64,000 bases of DNA from Pseudalgibacter alginicilyticus (GTDB lineage Bacteria > Bacteroidota > Bacteroidia > Flavobacteriales > Flavobacteriaceae), in the NCBI RefSeq assembly GCF_001310225.1, contig NZ_CP012898.1, positions 310,001 to 374,000 on the forward strand, given 5' to 3'. The notes under the pieces were generated by a model that was given only the letters and a program-made list of their open reading frames with translations, made no database searches and was not told the origin of the DNA. Of the stretch, positions 1 through 8,158 are shown one piece after another; positions within the stretch are counted from its first letter, which is position 1; every line of letters begins with the position of its first letter. The position numbers were made by a program, and so were the translations under genes.

Positions 1-207
1 TGTTGCAAAAACACAATTTGTTTCAACATTTTGAGCTGTTGCTCTTACTAATTCTGTACATCTTATGTTCGTAAATTCAAGGAATGCTTTTTCAATCGGT
101 TCTTTTGTGTTAGAGTCGATAACCTTTCCGTTAACAATTACCCAACAATCACAAGAAATTAGCACGAAAGAAATCAACATTCCAAAAATTAGCCTTTTAT
201 ATTTCAT
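1..207 (-). CDS. Lipoprotein with carboxypeptidase-regulatory-like start (partial)
   Basis: Open frame running off the left edge; 69 residues are visible, with an ATG at 207. A hydrophobic signal (residues 4-17) ends in the lipobox LISC, so a lipidated envelope protein is expected. The following VNGKVIDSNTKEPIEKA resembles the start of a carboxypeptidase-regulatory/CarbopepD-like beta-sandwich (G-x-V-x-D-x-x-T-x-x-P-I-x-x-A). It starts 4 bp after the stop of the membrane-protein gene upstream, so the two are probably translated together as a two-gene cassette. The C-terminal part is outside the window. Confidence 0.6.
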   Translation of the reverse strand, partial: MKYKRLIFGMLISFVLISCDCWVIVNGKVIDSNTKEPIEKAFLEFTNIRCTELVRATAQNVETNCVFAT

Positions 208-211
208 TCGG

Positions 212-523
212 TCAGTATGTTTTAGTCATTGCAATTGTCATCATTATTCCGATATACAAAAATGGAATTGCACTTAAAAAAATCCAAATCAGATTTTTTT
301 TTAATTCAGATTTATGTTTAGAAATCAAAAGTATTGTGTTTATCAACGACCAGAAAATTCCACCATAAAACAAAATTAGGAATAGCCAATTTCCATAATT
401 GTAAATCCAACTCCCTCTAAAAGGTTCAACTGCATATTTGATAAAAAGTCCAGTTAGGCAAATTCCAATAATTAGAATTCCACTTTTTTTAGTCCAATTT
501 ATATTTCGAAGTGTTATGTTCAA
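212..523 (-). CDS. Small membrane protein of a cassette
   Basis: About 104 residues with three likely membrane spans (near GILIIGICLTGLFI, LFLILFYGGIFW and FLSAIPFLYIGIMM) and basic connecting segments. The frame is open upstream to an ATG at 580, but that codon lies inside the preceding cassette site. The TTG at 523 lies just inside the cassette boundary GTTACCC and is preferred here. No family is recognised. It shares its cassette with the downstream lipoprotein gene. Confidence 0.5.
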   Translation of the reverse strand: MNITLRNINWTKKSGILIIGICLTGLFIKYAVEPFRGSWIYNYGNWLFLILFYGGIFWSLINTILLISKHKSELKKNLIWIFLSAIPFLYIGIMMTIAMTKTY

Positions 524-539
524 TGTTTGGTCAAATGTT

Positions 540-670
540 GGGTAACGTGTTTGTGTATGGTTAGTTGCGTGGTTAAGCAATTAATTTAGCAAATACAAAC
601 CGAATAGAAAATCCGCGAGGATTTTCGTAAGTAGGCGAGTACTAGCAATGAATTATACACGGTGTTACCC
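540..670 (-). repeat. attC-like site 1
   Basis: Outer arms GGTAACGTGTTTGTGTAT and ATACACGGTGTTACC pair. Inside are a GCAA-type hairpin and the conserved hairpin GAAAATCC-GCGA-GGATTTTC. It separates the leftmost cassette from the 303-aa lipoprotein cassette. Confidence 0.8.
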
Positions 671-678
671 ACAGTTTT

Positions 679-1590
679 TTATTTCAACATCCAATTTATT
701 AAATCTTTTTCATTTACTATCGCCCAAGAATGTGGATGCCTTTCTCCATTTGCTCGATAACCTCGATTTTCGGTGTTTATTAATTCAACATTGTTTTCTC
801 CAAATTCGATTTTTAATTTGTCTGATAATTTTTGAATGTAAAAAGCATTTAAATCTTCATATTCATTTTTTGCGTATTCTTTCCACCATTTTAAATCAGG
901 TTCTGTATAAAACCTAATTTTTAATTTTTCCAATCCTTTTAGATTGTCAATATTTTCCGTTTTAAATGTATAAGGCGAATTCTGTTCGTAAGTATTAATT
1001 CCATTTGATGGATTTCCAAATTCTTTATCAAACATATTCTTAATCCAAGTAGATTCTTGGATAGATGATTCTGAAAAGTTAAGTTTTAAATTCTTTTCGG
1101 CAGTTCCATAAAGTCCAAGAAGGTCAATAGGTGAATCCACTATAAAAACTCCTTTCGGTTGAATTTGACTTTCATTCTTTACAAGATAATCACTAATTAA
1201 TAGACTTACATTTCCACCACTTGAGAATCCGCCTATAAAGATGTTCTCTTCGGATAAGTTTTTTTCCTTAACTATTCTTGTTAATTGTTCCGTTAATTCT
1301 TGTTTTTCTTTTTGGCTTAAAAATAATTTTTGGTTTAAGTTCATTGCTAAAACTGAAAAGTCATTTTTTACACTTATTTCCGTAATTTTAAATTCAGACA
1401 ATGTGTTCTCCGCATCACAAGGAAAACAAGGGAATAAAATCAATAATCCTCTTTGATTTTCGGCTTTTATCAATTCAAATTCGGCTGTCTTAATAATTTC
1501 AGGTTTTGGTCTTTCAGTCCGATTTATTTTCTCGGATTTTCCTTTGCAAGAAGTTATAATTAAAAGTAAAATTATGATGTATTTCGTCAT
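679..1590 (-). CDS. Lipoprotein, alpha/beta-hydrolase-like
   Basis: 303 residues from an ATG at 1590. The N-terminus is a short signal with lipobox ITSC (Cys15), so the protein should be anchored in the envelope. GGFSSGG around residues 140-146 fits the G-x-S-x-G nucleophile elbow of serine hydrolases. The preceding ILFPCFPCDAE stretch and a C-terminal RHPHSWAIV segment near residue 287 could supply the oxyanion loop and catalytic His. The substrate is unknown; esterase or peptidase are both possible. It is the only gene of its cassette, and its flanks GTTACCCACA and TGTGGGTAAC are perfect complements. No promoter is visible inside the cassette. Confidence 0.6.
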   Translation of the reverse strand: MTKYIIILLLIITSCKGKSEKINRTERPKPEIIKTAEFELIKAENQRGLLILFPCFPCDAENTLSEFKITEISVKNDFSVLAMNLNQKLFLSQKEKQELTEQLTRIVKEKNLSEENIFIGGFSSGGNVSLLISDYLVKNESQIQPKGVFIVDSPIDLLGLYGTAEKNLKLNFSESSIQESTWIKNMFDKEFGNPSNGINTYEQNSPYTFKTENIDNLKGLEKLKIRFYTEPDLKWWKEYAKNEYEDLNAFYIQKLSDKLKIEFGENNVELINTENRGYRANGERHPHSWAIVNEKDLINWMLK

Positions 1591-1599
1591 CTCTTAAAT

Positions 1600-1737
1600 T
1601 GTGGGTAACGTGTTTGTGTATGGTTAGTTGCGTGGTTAGGCAACTAAGTTAACAAACATTTACGAACCCGTGAAAATTCCGCAGGAATTTTCGCAAGTAG
1701 GGAAGAACCTAGCAATTAATTATACACGTTGTTACCT
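1600..1737 (-). repeat. attC-like site 2
   Basis: Starts TGTGGGTAACGTGTTTG and ends ATACACGTTGTTACC. Inner hairpin is GAAAATTCC-GCA-GGAATTTTC. Its left half pairs with the start of the 303-aa cassette. Its right end, GTTACCTATA, opens a unit whose other boundary is missing. Confidence 0.8.
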
Positions 1738-1740
1738 ATA

Positions 1741-2242
1741 GTTTTTTTTTATTTAGGCAGATTTCAAGTGTTGAAATTTTCCTTTAAATTCATTTTGGAA
1801 CTTTAATTCTCGCAAGAGTTTTAGCGTATTACTCCGTTTTACGAATCCAGATTAGTTTAGATTAGTTTTCCTGCGTGTAGTTCAACCGTAACGATAAACG
1901 TTAGCTTTTCAAACTTGGTTTCCTTTATCAATCTATTTAATCTAGATTTATCTTAGTTGTTTTAATTCTCAAAATAGAGAAGAGTTATTTAATTTGGATT
2001 CCTTATATTAATCTTTTTAATCTAAAATTATCTTAGTTCCTTTTAAAATTAAAGCAGAGTAGAGTGAGTTGTTTATTGGTTTCCTTTCTTTAATTTTTTA
2101 AAATCTAAATTATCTTGGTTTCTTTAATCAAATTGAGTTTACTCCGTAATACTTTTCAGGCTGCATTAATCATCCGAGTAAACCATCCAACGTTGGTAGT
2201 TTTAATGTTTAAATTTGAAAAAAATGTTTGTTGGCGACAAAA
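1741..2242. other. ORF-less cassette remnant with degenerate direct repeats
   Basis: No convincing gene on either strand over about 500 bp. Three imperfect direct repeats begin at about 1917, 1995 and 2077, each with GGnTTCCTT followed by TTAATC and ATTATCTTRGTT. The period is about 80 bp. The unit begins after the GTTACCTATA end of site 2 and is cut by an IS3 fragment at 2243, so its other boundary has been lost. Confidence 0.5.
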
Positions 2243-2449
2243 TGTCTTGTCCTGAAATATGGCTACAGGTTAAAATTGTTTTTAAGCTGATAATTTATAT
2301 ACCATATTCGGTGTTTTATAGTCTAAAGATAAATGTAATCTTATTTGGTTGTATAAATTAATTGCATTTTTTGTAGCTCTTTTCGCGTGATCCACGTTAT
2401 CAAAGGTTTGGTCGAGGTAAAATTCATCTTTTAATATGCCGTTCACACG
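2243..2449 (-). mobile_element. IS3-family element remnant (right part of transposase gene)
   Basis: 207 bp nearly identical to the terminal part of the complete IS3 copy at 12745-14045. It includes the end TGTCTTGTCCTGAAATATGG and the last 56 or so codons of OrfB (positions 2282-2449, VNGILKDEFYLDQTFDN onward). The match stops abruptly at 2449; 26 bp later an IS110 element begins. The rest of the IS3 has been lost, so this copy cannot move by itself. Confidence 0.9.
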
Positions 2450-2509
2450 GCTATGCTGTAACTGCCATACCATTGAAGTTTGAAATCTATTAAATTAGAT
2501 ATAAATCAG

Positions 2510-2660
2510 AAAGAACAAAAGAGAGAATTAAGGTTAATATATACGGTGAAGCTTTAGACTTCGACAACATTGATAATCCTCTCTCTTTTACTACTAAATC
2601 ACGATCAGTTCTGTGAGACTATAGATCTCGATTTCAAGTTGTTGTGAATCCAGTAGTTAG
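2510..2660 (+). ncRNA. Candidate IS110 bridge RNA, copy A
   Basis: Two stem-loops lie upstream of the transposase. Stem 1 pairs 2517-2530 (AAAAGAGAGAATTA) with 2574-2589 (TAATCCTCTCTCTTTT). Stem 2 pairs ACTACT (2590) with AGTAGT (2652). The loop of stem 1 holds TATATACGGTG (2538-2548), identical to the end of cassette site 14, and ACAACA (2564-2569), the complement of TGTTGT at site ends. The loop of stem 2 holds CAGTTCTGTG (2606-2615), matching the element's right end CAGTTCTTTG at 9 of 10 bases, and GATTTCAA (2630-2637), the complement of TTGAAATC in the left end. This is the target-loop/donor-loop design of IS110 bridge RNAs. Transcription is not shown. Confidence 0.7.
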
Positions 2661-2681
2661 TTCTTTCATAAATCATTTCTT

Positions 2682-3650
2682 ATGAATAAATATAAAGAAA
2701 CTTTTGGAGTTGACATCAGCAAAGATGTATTTGATGTTTATGGTACCCTTTCGGGTCATAATCAGTACAAAAATGATGAATCAGGATTCGTTAAGTTTCT
2801 AAAAGAATTACCAGATACAGCCTTAGTGGTTATGGAAGCAACAGGTTATTATCATTATCGGCTTGCTCAGTTTTTGTACAAAAATAAAATAGTAGTTTCT
2901 GTGGTAAATCCTTTATCCATTAAGCGTTTTATTCAAATGAAATTAGCCAAAGTAAAGACAGATAAGAGCGATGCTAAATCGATATGTGATTATGCCTTAA
3001 TCAATGCAGTACCCATATACAATGCGCTCACAGATGTACAGAGTGAATGTTTACAGCTATTTAGATTGTTAGATGTTTATCTAAAACACCGTACAGCAAC
3101 CAAGAACAAGCTACACGGGGAAGAGACTTTGGGCATACCATCAAGGTATGTGTACCGTTCATTAAAACGTAATAAAAAGCATCTAGACAAAGAGATTTCT
3201 GCTATCGAATTGAAACTTCTATCATTAATCAAACAAGAGCAGCAAGAACAACTAACATTGCTTAGAACTGTTCCTGGCATAGGTCAGAAAACAGCATTGT
3301 TTTTAATTGTTATAACCGATGGTTTTTCAAAGTTTGAACACGCAGCACAGTTATGTAGTTACGTTGGAATTACACCTACCATAAGGGAGTCTGGCAGTAG
3401 TGTTAAAGGTAGATCACGGATAAGTAAAGTCGGTAATAGGAAACTACGTAATCTATTATTTCTATGTTCGTTTAATGCCTGTAAGCATAATAAAGCGTGT
3501 CGGGAACTTTATGAGCGTATAGTAAACAAAGGAAAGAGCAAGAAAGTGGCATTAATAGCTGTAGCTAATAAGCTGATTAAACAATGCTTTGCAATTGCGA
3601 AATCAGGCACAGCGTATGATGAAACTTACGTTTCTGTATTGCTTAAGTAA
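2682..3650 (+). CDS. IS110-family transposase (DEDD recombinase)
   Basis: 322 residues from an ATG at 2682. The N-terminal RuvC-like domain has the first acidic residue in GVDISKD, an E in VMEATG (near 53) and the KTDKSDA segment (near 95-101) typical of DEDD transposases. The C-terminal Transposase_20-like domain has LLRTVPGIGQKTA and SYVGITPTIRESGSS. Serine in that domain is used in IS110 strand exchange. It works with the RNA encoded upstream to recombine circular element and target. It has Thr where copy B has Arg near residue 313. Intact and probably active. Confidence 0.93.
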   Translation: MNKYKETFGVDISKDVFDVYGTLSGHNQYKNDESGFVKFLKELPDTALVVMEATGYYHYRLAQFLYKNKIVVSVVNPLSIKRFIQMKLAKVKTDKSDAKSICDYALINAVPIYNALTDVQSECLQLFRLLDVYLKHRTATKNKLHGEETLGIPSRYVYRSLKRNKKHLDKEISAIELKLLSLIKQEQQEQLTLLRTVPGIGQKTALFLIVITDGFSKFEHAAQLCSYVGITPTIRESGSSVKGRSRISKVGNRKLRNLLFLCSFNACKHNKACRELYERIVNKGKSKKVALIAVANKLIKQCFAIAKSGTAYDETYVSVLLK

Positions 3651-3780
3651 TTAAAAAAAATAGAATAAAAAAAAGCTTACAAAATCAACTACTTGAATTT
3701 GTAAGCCCAATATAATAGTGTCTAATATTTTTGAAGAAATGACTTGTTTTTTACCTCAGTTCTTTGTTGTAAGCAGCTTT

Positions 3781-4161
3781 TTATTTTTTAACTCGATTTT
3801 CAAATGATATTTCACTGTATTTAGGATTGTTTTCAGAGTAGGTGACTTTGAATTTATCTCCGACATTTACTTTTTCCAATTCAGTTTTATTCAGTTTTTC
3901 GGTTCCGCTATATTTTTGTCCGTCAACTTCATAATTATAGTTTATGTAATAACCTCGACTTATTATACTGTATTTTTTATCAATTGTTCCGATTGTAGTT
4001 TCAGGAACTTTTTCAAGTTCATTTTTTTTAGAATAATGATTATAAATTCCGTAAGTCAAAACACATAAACAAATCAGAGTGAGAATCAGAAATGGTTTTT
4101 TTCCACTTTTATTTTTTCTATTCAATTTGTTATTTTTTTGTCTAAATATGGTTATTTTCAA
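3781..4161 (-). CDS. DUF3592-like single-span protein
   Basis: 126 residues from a TTG at 4161; no ATG lies closer to the cassette boundary. A basic N-terminus is followed by one membrane span (about residues 23-39, FLILTLICLCVLTYGIY). An outer domain has NYNYEVDGQKYSG, VGDKFKVTYSENNP and a final ISF. That pattern matches the DUF3592 fold (Y-x-V-x-G-x-x-Y-x-G, G-D-x-x-x-V-x-Y-x-x-x-N-P). Function unknown. The cassette is bounded by GTTGTAAGC at 3766 and GCTTACAAC at 4165, and IS110 copy A has destroyed the outer half of its attC-like site. Confidence 0.6.
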   Translation of the reverse strand: MKITIFRQKNNKLNRKNKSGKKPFLILTLICLCVLTYGIYNHYSKKNELEKVPETTIGTIDKKYSIISRGYYINYNYEVDGQKYSGTEKLNKTELEKVNVGDKFKVTYSENNPKYSEISFENRVKK

Positions 4162-4164
4162 ATT

Positions 4165-4293
4165 GCTTACAACGGTTTTGTATATGAAAAGTAGCGGATT
4201 TTACGCACTAATTTTTCGGATTATAACTGACTTTAAATTTATAAAATTCATTTTTGTTAAAGCACTTAAACCGCTATTTTTTATATACGTCTT
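4165..4293 (-). repeat. attC-like site 3, split by IS110 copy B
   Basis: Begins GCTTACAACGGTTTTG, with outer stem GTATATGAAAAGTAGCGG against CCGCTATTTTTTATATAC. This sequence differs from other sites but keeps the pairing. Its last part, GTTGTAAGC, is now at 5583-5591 on the far side of the IS110 element. With the element removed the two halves form one palindromic site, the attC of the restriction-modification cassette. Confidence 0.75.
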
Positions 4294-4327
4294 AAGTTTG
4301 AAATCTATTAAATTAGATATAAATCAG

Positions 4328-4478
4328 AAAGAACAAAAGAGAGAATTAAGGTTAATATATACGGTGAAGCTTTAGACTTCGACAACATTGATAATCCTCT
4401 CTCTTTTACTACTAAATCACGATCAGTTCTGTGAGACTATAGATCTCGATTTCAAGTTGTTGTGAATCCAGTAGTTAG
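4328..4478 (+). ncRNA. Candidate IS110 bridge RNA, copy B
   Basis: Same sequence as in copy A, shifted by 1818 bp, with the same two stems and four guide-like segments (target guides near 4356-4366 and 4382-4387; donor guides near 4424-4433 and 4448-4455). Copy B lies exactly where the target guides would place it, at the end of a TATATACG arm followed by TGTTGT. Confidence 0.68.
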
Positions 4479-4499
4479 TTCTTTCATAAATCATTTCTT

Positions 4500-5468
4500 A
4501 TGAATAAATATAAAGAAACTTTTGGAGTTGACATCAGCAAAGATGTATTTGATGTTTATGGTACCCTTTCGGGTCATAATCAGTACAAAAATGATGAATC
4601 AGGATTCGTTAAGTTTCTAAAAGAATTACCAGATACAGCCTTAGTGGTTATGGAAGCAACAGGTTATTATCATTATCGGCTTGCTCAGTTTTTGTACAAA
4701 AATAAAATAGTAGTTTCTGTGGTAAATCCTTTATCCATTAAGCGTTTTATTCAAATGAAATTAGCCAAAGTAAAGACAGATAAGAGCGATGCTAAATCGA
4801 TATGTGATTATGCCTTAATCAATGCAGTACCCATATACAATGCGCTCACAGATGTACAGAGTGAATGTTTACAGCTATTTAGATTGTTAGATGTTTATCT
4901 AAAACACCGTACAGCAACCAAGAACAAGCTACACGGGGAAGAGACTTTGGGCATACCATCAAGGTATGTGTACCGTTCATTAAAACGTAATAAAAAGCAT
5001 CTAGACAAAGAGATTTCTGCTATCGAATTGAAACTTCTATCATTAATCAAACAAGAGCAGCAAGAACAACTAACATTGCTTAGAACTGTTCCTGGCATAG
5101 GTCAGAAAACAGCATTGTTTTTAATTGTTATAACCGATGGTTTTTCAAAGTTTGAACACGCAGCACAGTTATGTAGTTACGTTGGAATTACACCTACCAT
5201 AAGGGAGTCTGGCAGTAGTGTTAAAGGTAGATCACGGATAAGTAAAGTCGGTAATAGGAAACTACGTAATCTATTATTTCTATGTTCGTTTAATGCCTGT
5301 AAGCATAATAAAGCGTGTCGGGAACTTTATGAGCGTATAGTAAACAAAGGAAAGAGCAAGAAAGTGGCATTAATAGCTGTAGCTAATAAGCTGATTAAAC
5401 AATGCTTTGCAATTGCGAAATCAGGCAGAGCGTATGATGAAACTTACGTTTCTGTATTGCTTAAGTAA
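4500..5468 (+). CDS. IS110-family transposase (DEDD recombinase), copy B
   Basis: 322 residues, identical to copy A except Arg in place of Thr near residue 313 (SGRAYDE). Full length, with the same GVDISKD, VMEATG, KTDKSDA and PGIGQKTA motifs. Two intact, almost identical copies 1.8 kb apart suggest recent transposition. Confidence 0.93.
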   Translation: MNKYKETFGVDISKDVFDVYGTLSGHNQYKNDESGFVKFLKELPDTALVVMEATGYYHYRLAQFLYKNKIVVSVVNPLSIKRFIQMKLAKVKTDKSDAKSICDYALINAVPIYNALTDVQSECLQLFRLLDVYLKHRTATKNKLHGEETLGIPSRYVYRSLKRNKKHLDKEISAIELKLLSLIKQEQQEQLTLLRTVPGIGQKTALFLIVITDGFSKFEHAAQLCSYVGITPTIRESGSSVKGRSRISKVGNRKLRNLLFLCSFNACKHNKACRELYERIVNKGKSKKVALIAVANKLIKQCFAIAKSGRAYDETYVSVLLK

Positions 5469-5702
5469 TTAAAAAAATAGAATAAAAAAAAGCTTACAAA
5501 ATCAACTACTTGAATTTGTAAGCCCAATATAATAGTGTCTAATATTTTTGAAGAAATGACTTGTTTTTTACCTCAGTTCTTTGTTGTAAGCTGGCGTTTC
5601 ATTCCGCAAACTTGCTAGCGTTGGCGTTTAAGCTCTTTTATTTTTTTTTAGCATTGGGGAAAAATGTTGGGGAAAAATAAATGTGCTTGAACTTGCGTTG
5701 GT

Positions 5703-6782
5703 TTATTTGATAAATCTGATTTGTAAATTCAGTTTAAAATATAGTTCTCCGTTTTCTTTGTATATCGTTCCAAAATCGTGTCTGTTTGAACTTGCTGTAT
5801 CTAATTTCGTGTTATTGAATAAGTAATTTTCAAATTCATTTCTGTTGTAAATATGATAACACAAAACATCTCCATTTTCCTTTACAATCAAATAACCACC
5901 AGTAGCATCATATTCCCCAGTCCAAACTTTTGAAGGCATCATTCCTAAAGCTATGTCTGTTAAAAATCGTTTAATTTTGTATTCGTAAAACTTATGTTCG
6001 TTAGAAATATCAAATCCTAAAGGATTTTTTAAAGTTGTTTTATCAACTAAATCTACAATGCTTGATTTGTCACTAGAATAAAATTCATAAACAATTTGAG
6101 ATAAAATTTCTGGCAGTTTACTGTCAATAAGAATTAAATTGTTCGAGAATATTTGCCTTTCAGTTTTCACAAAACCAAATTGTCCGTTTGATTGTAAAAC
6201 TGAATTAATTCTATCCATTATTTTACTTCTTGAATCAATCGAATTTACTTTTTCAACATCCGATTCACTTAATTTTGTGTTAGAAATTTTGAAAATAAAG
6301 TTTGTCGTTTTTCCAGCGTTCAGTAGGGTAGAAGGACTTCCTAATTGTGATTTGATACTAAACCCTAAAGTTGGTTGTTGATTCGTTCTTTGGTCGTGAA
6401 CAACAATCGTAATATCAGTTTTCGCAGTTGAACTTGCTTTTAAAGAAAGACAATTAATAGATTTCATAAATTCCTCAATCTCGGGAACAGAAAAAGTTCT
6501 TTCCTTACTCGATTTAATTTTTTCAAGTAAGAATTTTGCTTTTTCTTTAAATTCTGAAATTGCAATTTTTAAAATTTCTTCTCCGCCAGAAATAAGAATA
6601 ATTTCATCTTGAATAGAATATTCAAAATCTCCATTATTTTCAGTCCTTAAAACTCGTAAAATGGGATAAACTATTCCTTCTAGTTTTTCAATGTCTTTAT
6701 TTCCAAGAAATAATTGTTTGTCTCCAAGTAATTTGAATAGCGTGTAAATTTCACTCCATTCGCCTTTATTTCCTGTAATCAT
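5703..6782 (-). CDS. HpaII-family type II restriction endonuclease
   Basis: 359 residues from an ATG at 6782. The opening GNKGEWSEIYTLFKLLGD and the nearby YPILRVLR match the start of the HpaII restriction enzyme family. A TDITIVVHDQ...GFSIKSQLG stretch (about residues 122-148) could hold the PD-(D/E)xK-type metal site (D, then S-I-K). The family cleaves CCGG; that specificity here is inferred from similarity only. The start codon overlaps the methyltransferase stop (ATGA at 6779-6782), so nuclease is made after methyltransferase. Both genes lie in one cassette bounded by GTTGTAAGC and GCTTACAAC. Confidence 0.8.
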   Translation of the reverse strand: MITGNKGEWSEIYTLFKLLGDKQLFLGNKDIEKLEGIVYPILRVLRTENNGDFEYSIQDEIILISGGEEILKIAISEFKEKAKFLLEKIKSSKERTFSVPEIEEFMKSINCLSLKASSTAKTDITIVVHDQRTNQQPTLGFSIKSQLGSPSTLLNAGKTTNFIFKISNTKLSESDVEKVNSIDSRSKIMDRINSVLQSNGQFGFVKTERQIFSNNLILIDSKLPEILSQIVYEFYSSDKSSIVDLVDKTTLKNPLGFDISNEHKFYEYKIKRFLTDIALGMMPSKVWTGEYDATGGYLIVKENGDVLCYHIYNRNEFENYLFNNTKLDTASSNRHDFGTIYKENGELYFKLNLQIRFIK

Positions 6783-8044
6783 AAAGTTTTAATTTTTTCT
6801 ATAATTTTTTTTGCAGTTGCTTGAATTGCTGGAACTGCAACTGAATTTCCAAATTGTTTATATGCTTGAGCATCAGAAACTACAATTTTATAATTGTCTG
6901 GAAACCCTTGTAACCTTGCCCATTCTCTAGGTGTCATTTTACGAATTCCTTCTCGGTTTACTTCTCCTCGAATATTTGTAACTGGTGTGAAATCCTTTAA
7001 TCTAAAATCATAAACTAAATTTCTTTCTCTTCCCATTCCGCCACAAACAACAGCGTTTGCAGTTCCGTTGTTAGGAATAATTTCATAACCAAATCCATTT
7101 CCTTTACTTTCGTGTCTAGCTTTATGGTTTCGTAAAGTATTTACATAAGTTTCAGATAAATAATATTTTACAGAAACCGTTTCGGTTTCTAAAATATTTT
7201 CCAATGTTACTTTTTTCTTTATTGGTTTCGGGTATTCAAATTCTGTAATTCCTAAATCTTTTCTAAAGCCAACAATAAAAATTCGCTCCCTATTTTGTGG
7301 AACTCCAAATTCTTTGGCGTTCACTATTTGTGGTTCTGGAACAAAATATCCCAAATCCTCTCGTAAAACATTTAAAATTGTTGCTAAAGTTTTTCCTTTG
7401 TCGTGGCTTCTTAAACCTTTTACATTTTCTAGAAAAATTGCTTTTGGTTTCTTCTTTTTTATGATTTCAGCTACATCAAAAAACAATGTCCCTCTTGTGT
7501 CTTCAAATCCTCCACGTTTTCCTGCAATTGAAAATGCTTGACAAGGAAATCCAGCACACAAAACATCAAATCCGTCTGGAATGTAATTTTTAGTTTCTTT
7601 TTTTGTAATATCTCCAAAAGGAACTTCTCCAAAATTAGCTCTGTAAGTTTGTTTTGAATATTTATCCCATTCGCTTGTAAAAACACATTTACCTTTTAGA
7701 TTTTGAAATGCCAATCTAAATCCTCCAATTCCAGCAAATAAGTCAATAAACTTAAATTCAGGGTTTTTAGGTGCTGGAAAAGGAATGTTTTCTTGTTGAA
7801 ATATTAAATATTGAAGAGCCTCTTCGGCAGCTAAAGTTGATATATTTTCTTCAGGAAACTTGTATTCAAATAAGGTTTTAACGTGTTCTATTGCATCAGG
7901 TTTATAGAATTGAGAAACCCCATTTCTGTGATTGTGCAAATAGTGTGTAAAAGCAGCTTCAGTATCTTTTTTTGATTCTATAAGTCTGATTTTGAATTTT
8001 TTATCTTCAAAATTTTCAATCGATATTTTTTCTTTTAGAAGCAC
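6779..8044 (-). CDS. DNA (cytosine-5) methyltransferase
   Basis: 421 residues from a GTG at 8044. An N-terminal extension of about 95 residues precedes the catalytic domain. Motif I is DLFAGIGGFR (101-110), motif IV is GFPCQAFS with catalytic Cys168, ENVKGL is motif VI, QNRERIF is motif VIII, and the C-terminal QFGNSVAVP is motif X. The variable region between VIII and IX/X would set specificity. It protects host DNA from the adjacent HpaII-like nuclease, so CCGG is the expected site. There are 114 bp between the start and the cassette site; a promoter could lie there, which the pair would need if the array promoter is far away. Confidence 0.92.
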   Translation of the reverse strand: MLLKEKISIENFEDKKFKIRLIESKKDTEAAFTHYLHNHRNGVSQFYKPDAIEHVKTLFEYKFPEENISTLAAEEALQYLIFQQENIPFPAPKNPEFKFIDLFAGIGGFRLAFQNLKGKCVFTSEWDKYSKQTYRANFGEVPFGDITKKETKNYIPDGFDVLCAGFPCQAFSIAGKRGGFEDTRGTLFFDVAEIIKKKKPKAIFLENVKGLRSHDKGKTLATILNVLREDLGYFVPEPQIVNAKEFGVPQNRERIFIVGFRKDLGITEFEYPKPIKKKVTLENILETETVSVKYYLSETYVNTLRNHKARHESKGNGFGYEIIPNNGTANAVVCGGMGRERNLVYDFRLKDFTPVTNIRGEVNREGIRKMTPREWARLQGFPDNYKIVVSDAQAYKQFGNSVAVPAIQATAKKIIEKIKTL

Positions 8045-8158
8045 TTTCGTTTGTTTGATTATTACAGTTGCAAGTTATGAAAAATTTCTCATTCAGCGTT
8101 GGGAAGAAAGCAATGTGTGCGATAGCACTCTTTGCTTTTGTGCGGCTGGATTCCGCTT

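Larger units (their letters stand above)
2476..3764 (+). mobile_element. IS110-family element, copy A
   Basis: Ends were set by comparison with copy B: both begin AAGTTTGAAATC, and identity continues through CAGTTCTTTGTTGTAAGC. Because GTTGTAAGC also forms the boundary of each adjoining cassette, the element probably ends at CAGTTCTT. It is then flanked by a TG dinucleotide on both sides (2474-2475 and 3765-3766), with no inverted repeats. This fits IS110-type insertion. It has 206 bp of noncoding DNA before the transposase and about 115 bp after it. It differs from copy B by one A in a poly-A run and one coding base. Confidence 0.85.
4294..5581 (+). mobile_element. IS110-family element, copy B
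   Basis: Near-identical to copy A and in the same orientation, enclosing the 126-aa cassette between them. The left flank is TATATACGTCTT, the outer arm of cassette site 3. The right flank is TG then TTGTAAGC, the remaining end of the same site. It therefore sits within the terminal crossover-type bases of an attC-like site. The left core reads TT rather than TG, which may be a mutation or a core mismatch resolved after insertion. Confidence 0.85.

Noticed and set aside
3077-3280. 67-aa minus-strand frames within both IS110 transposases
   Set aside because: Antisense shadows of the transposase with no start-site support.
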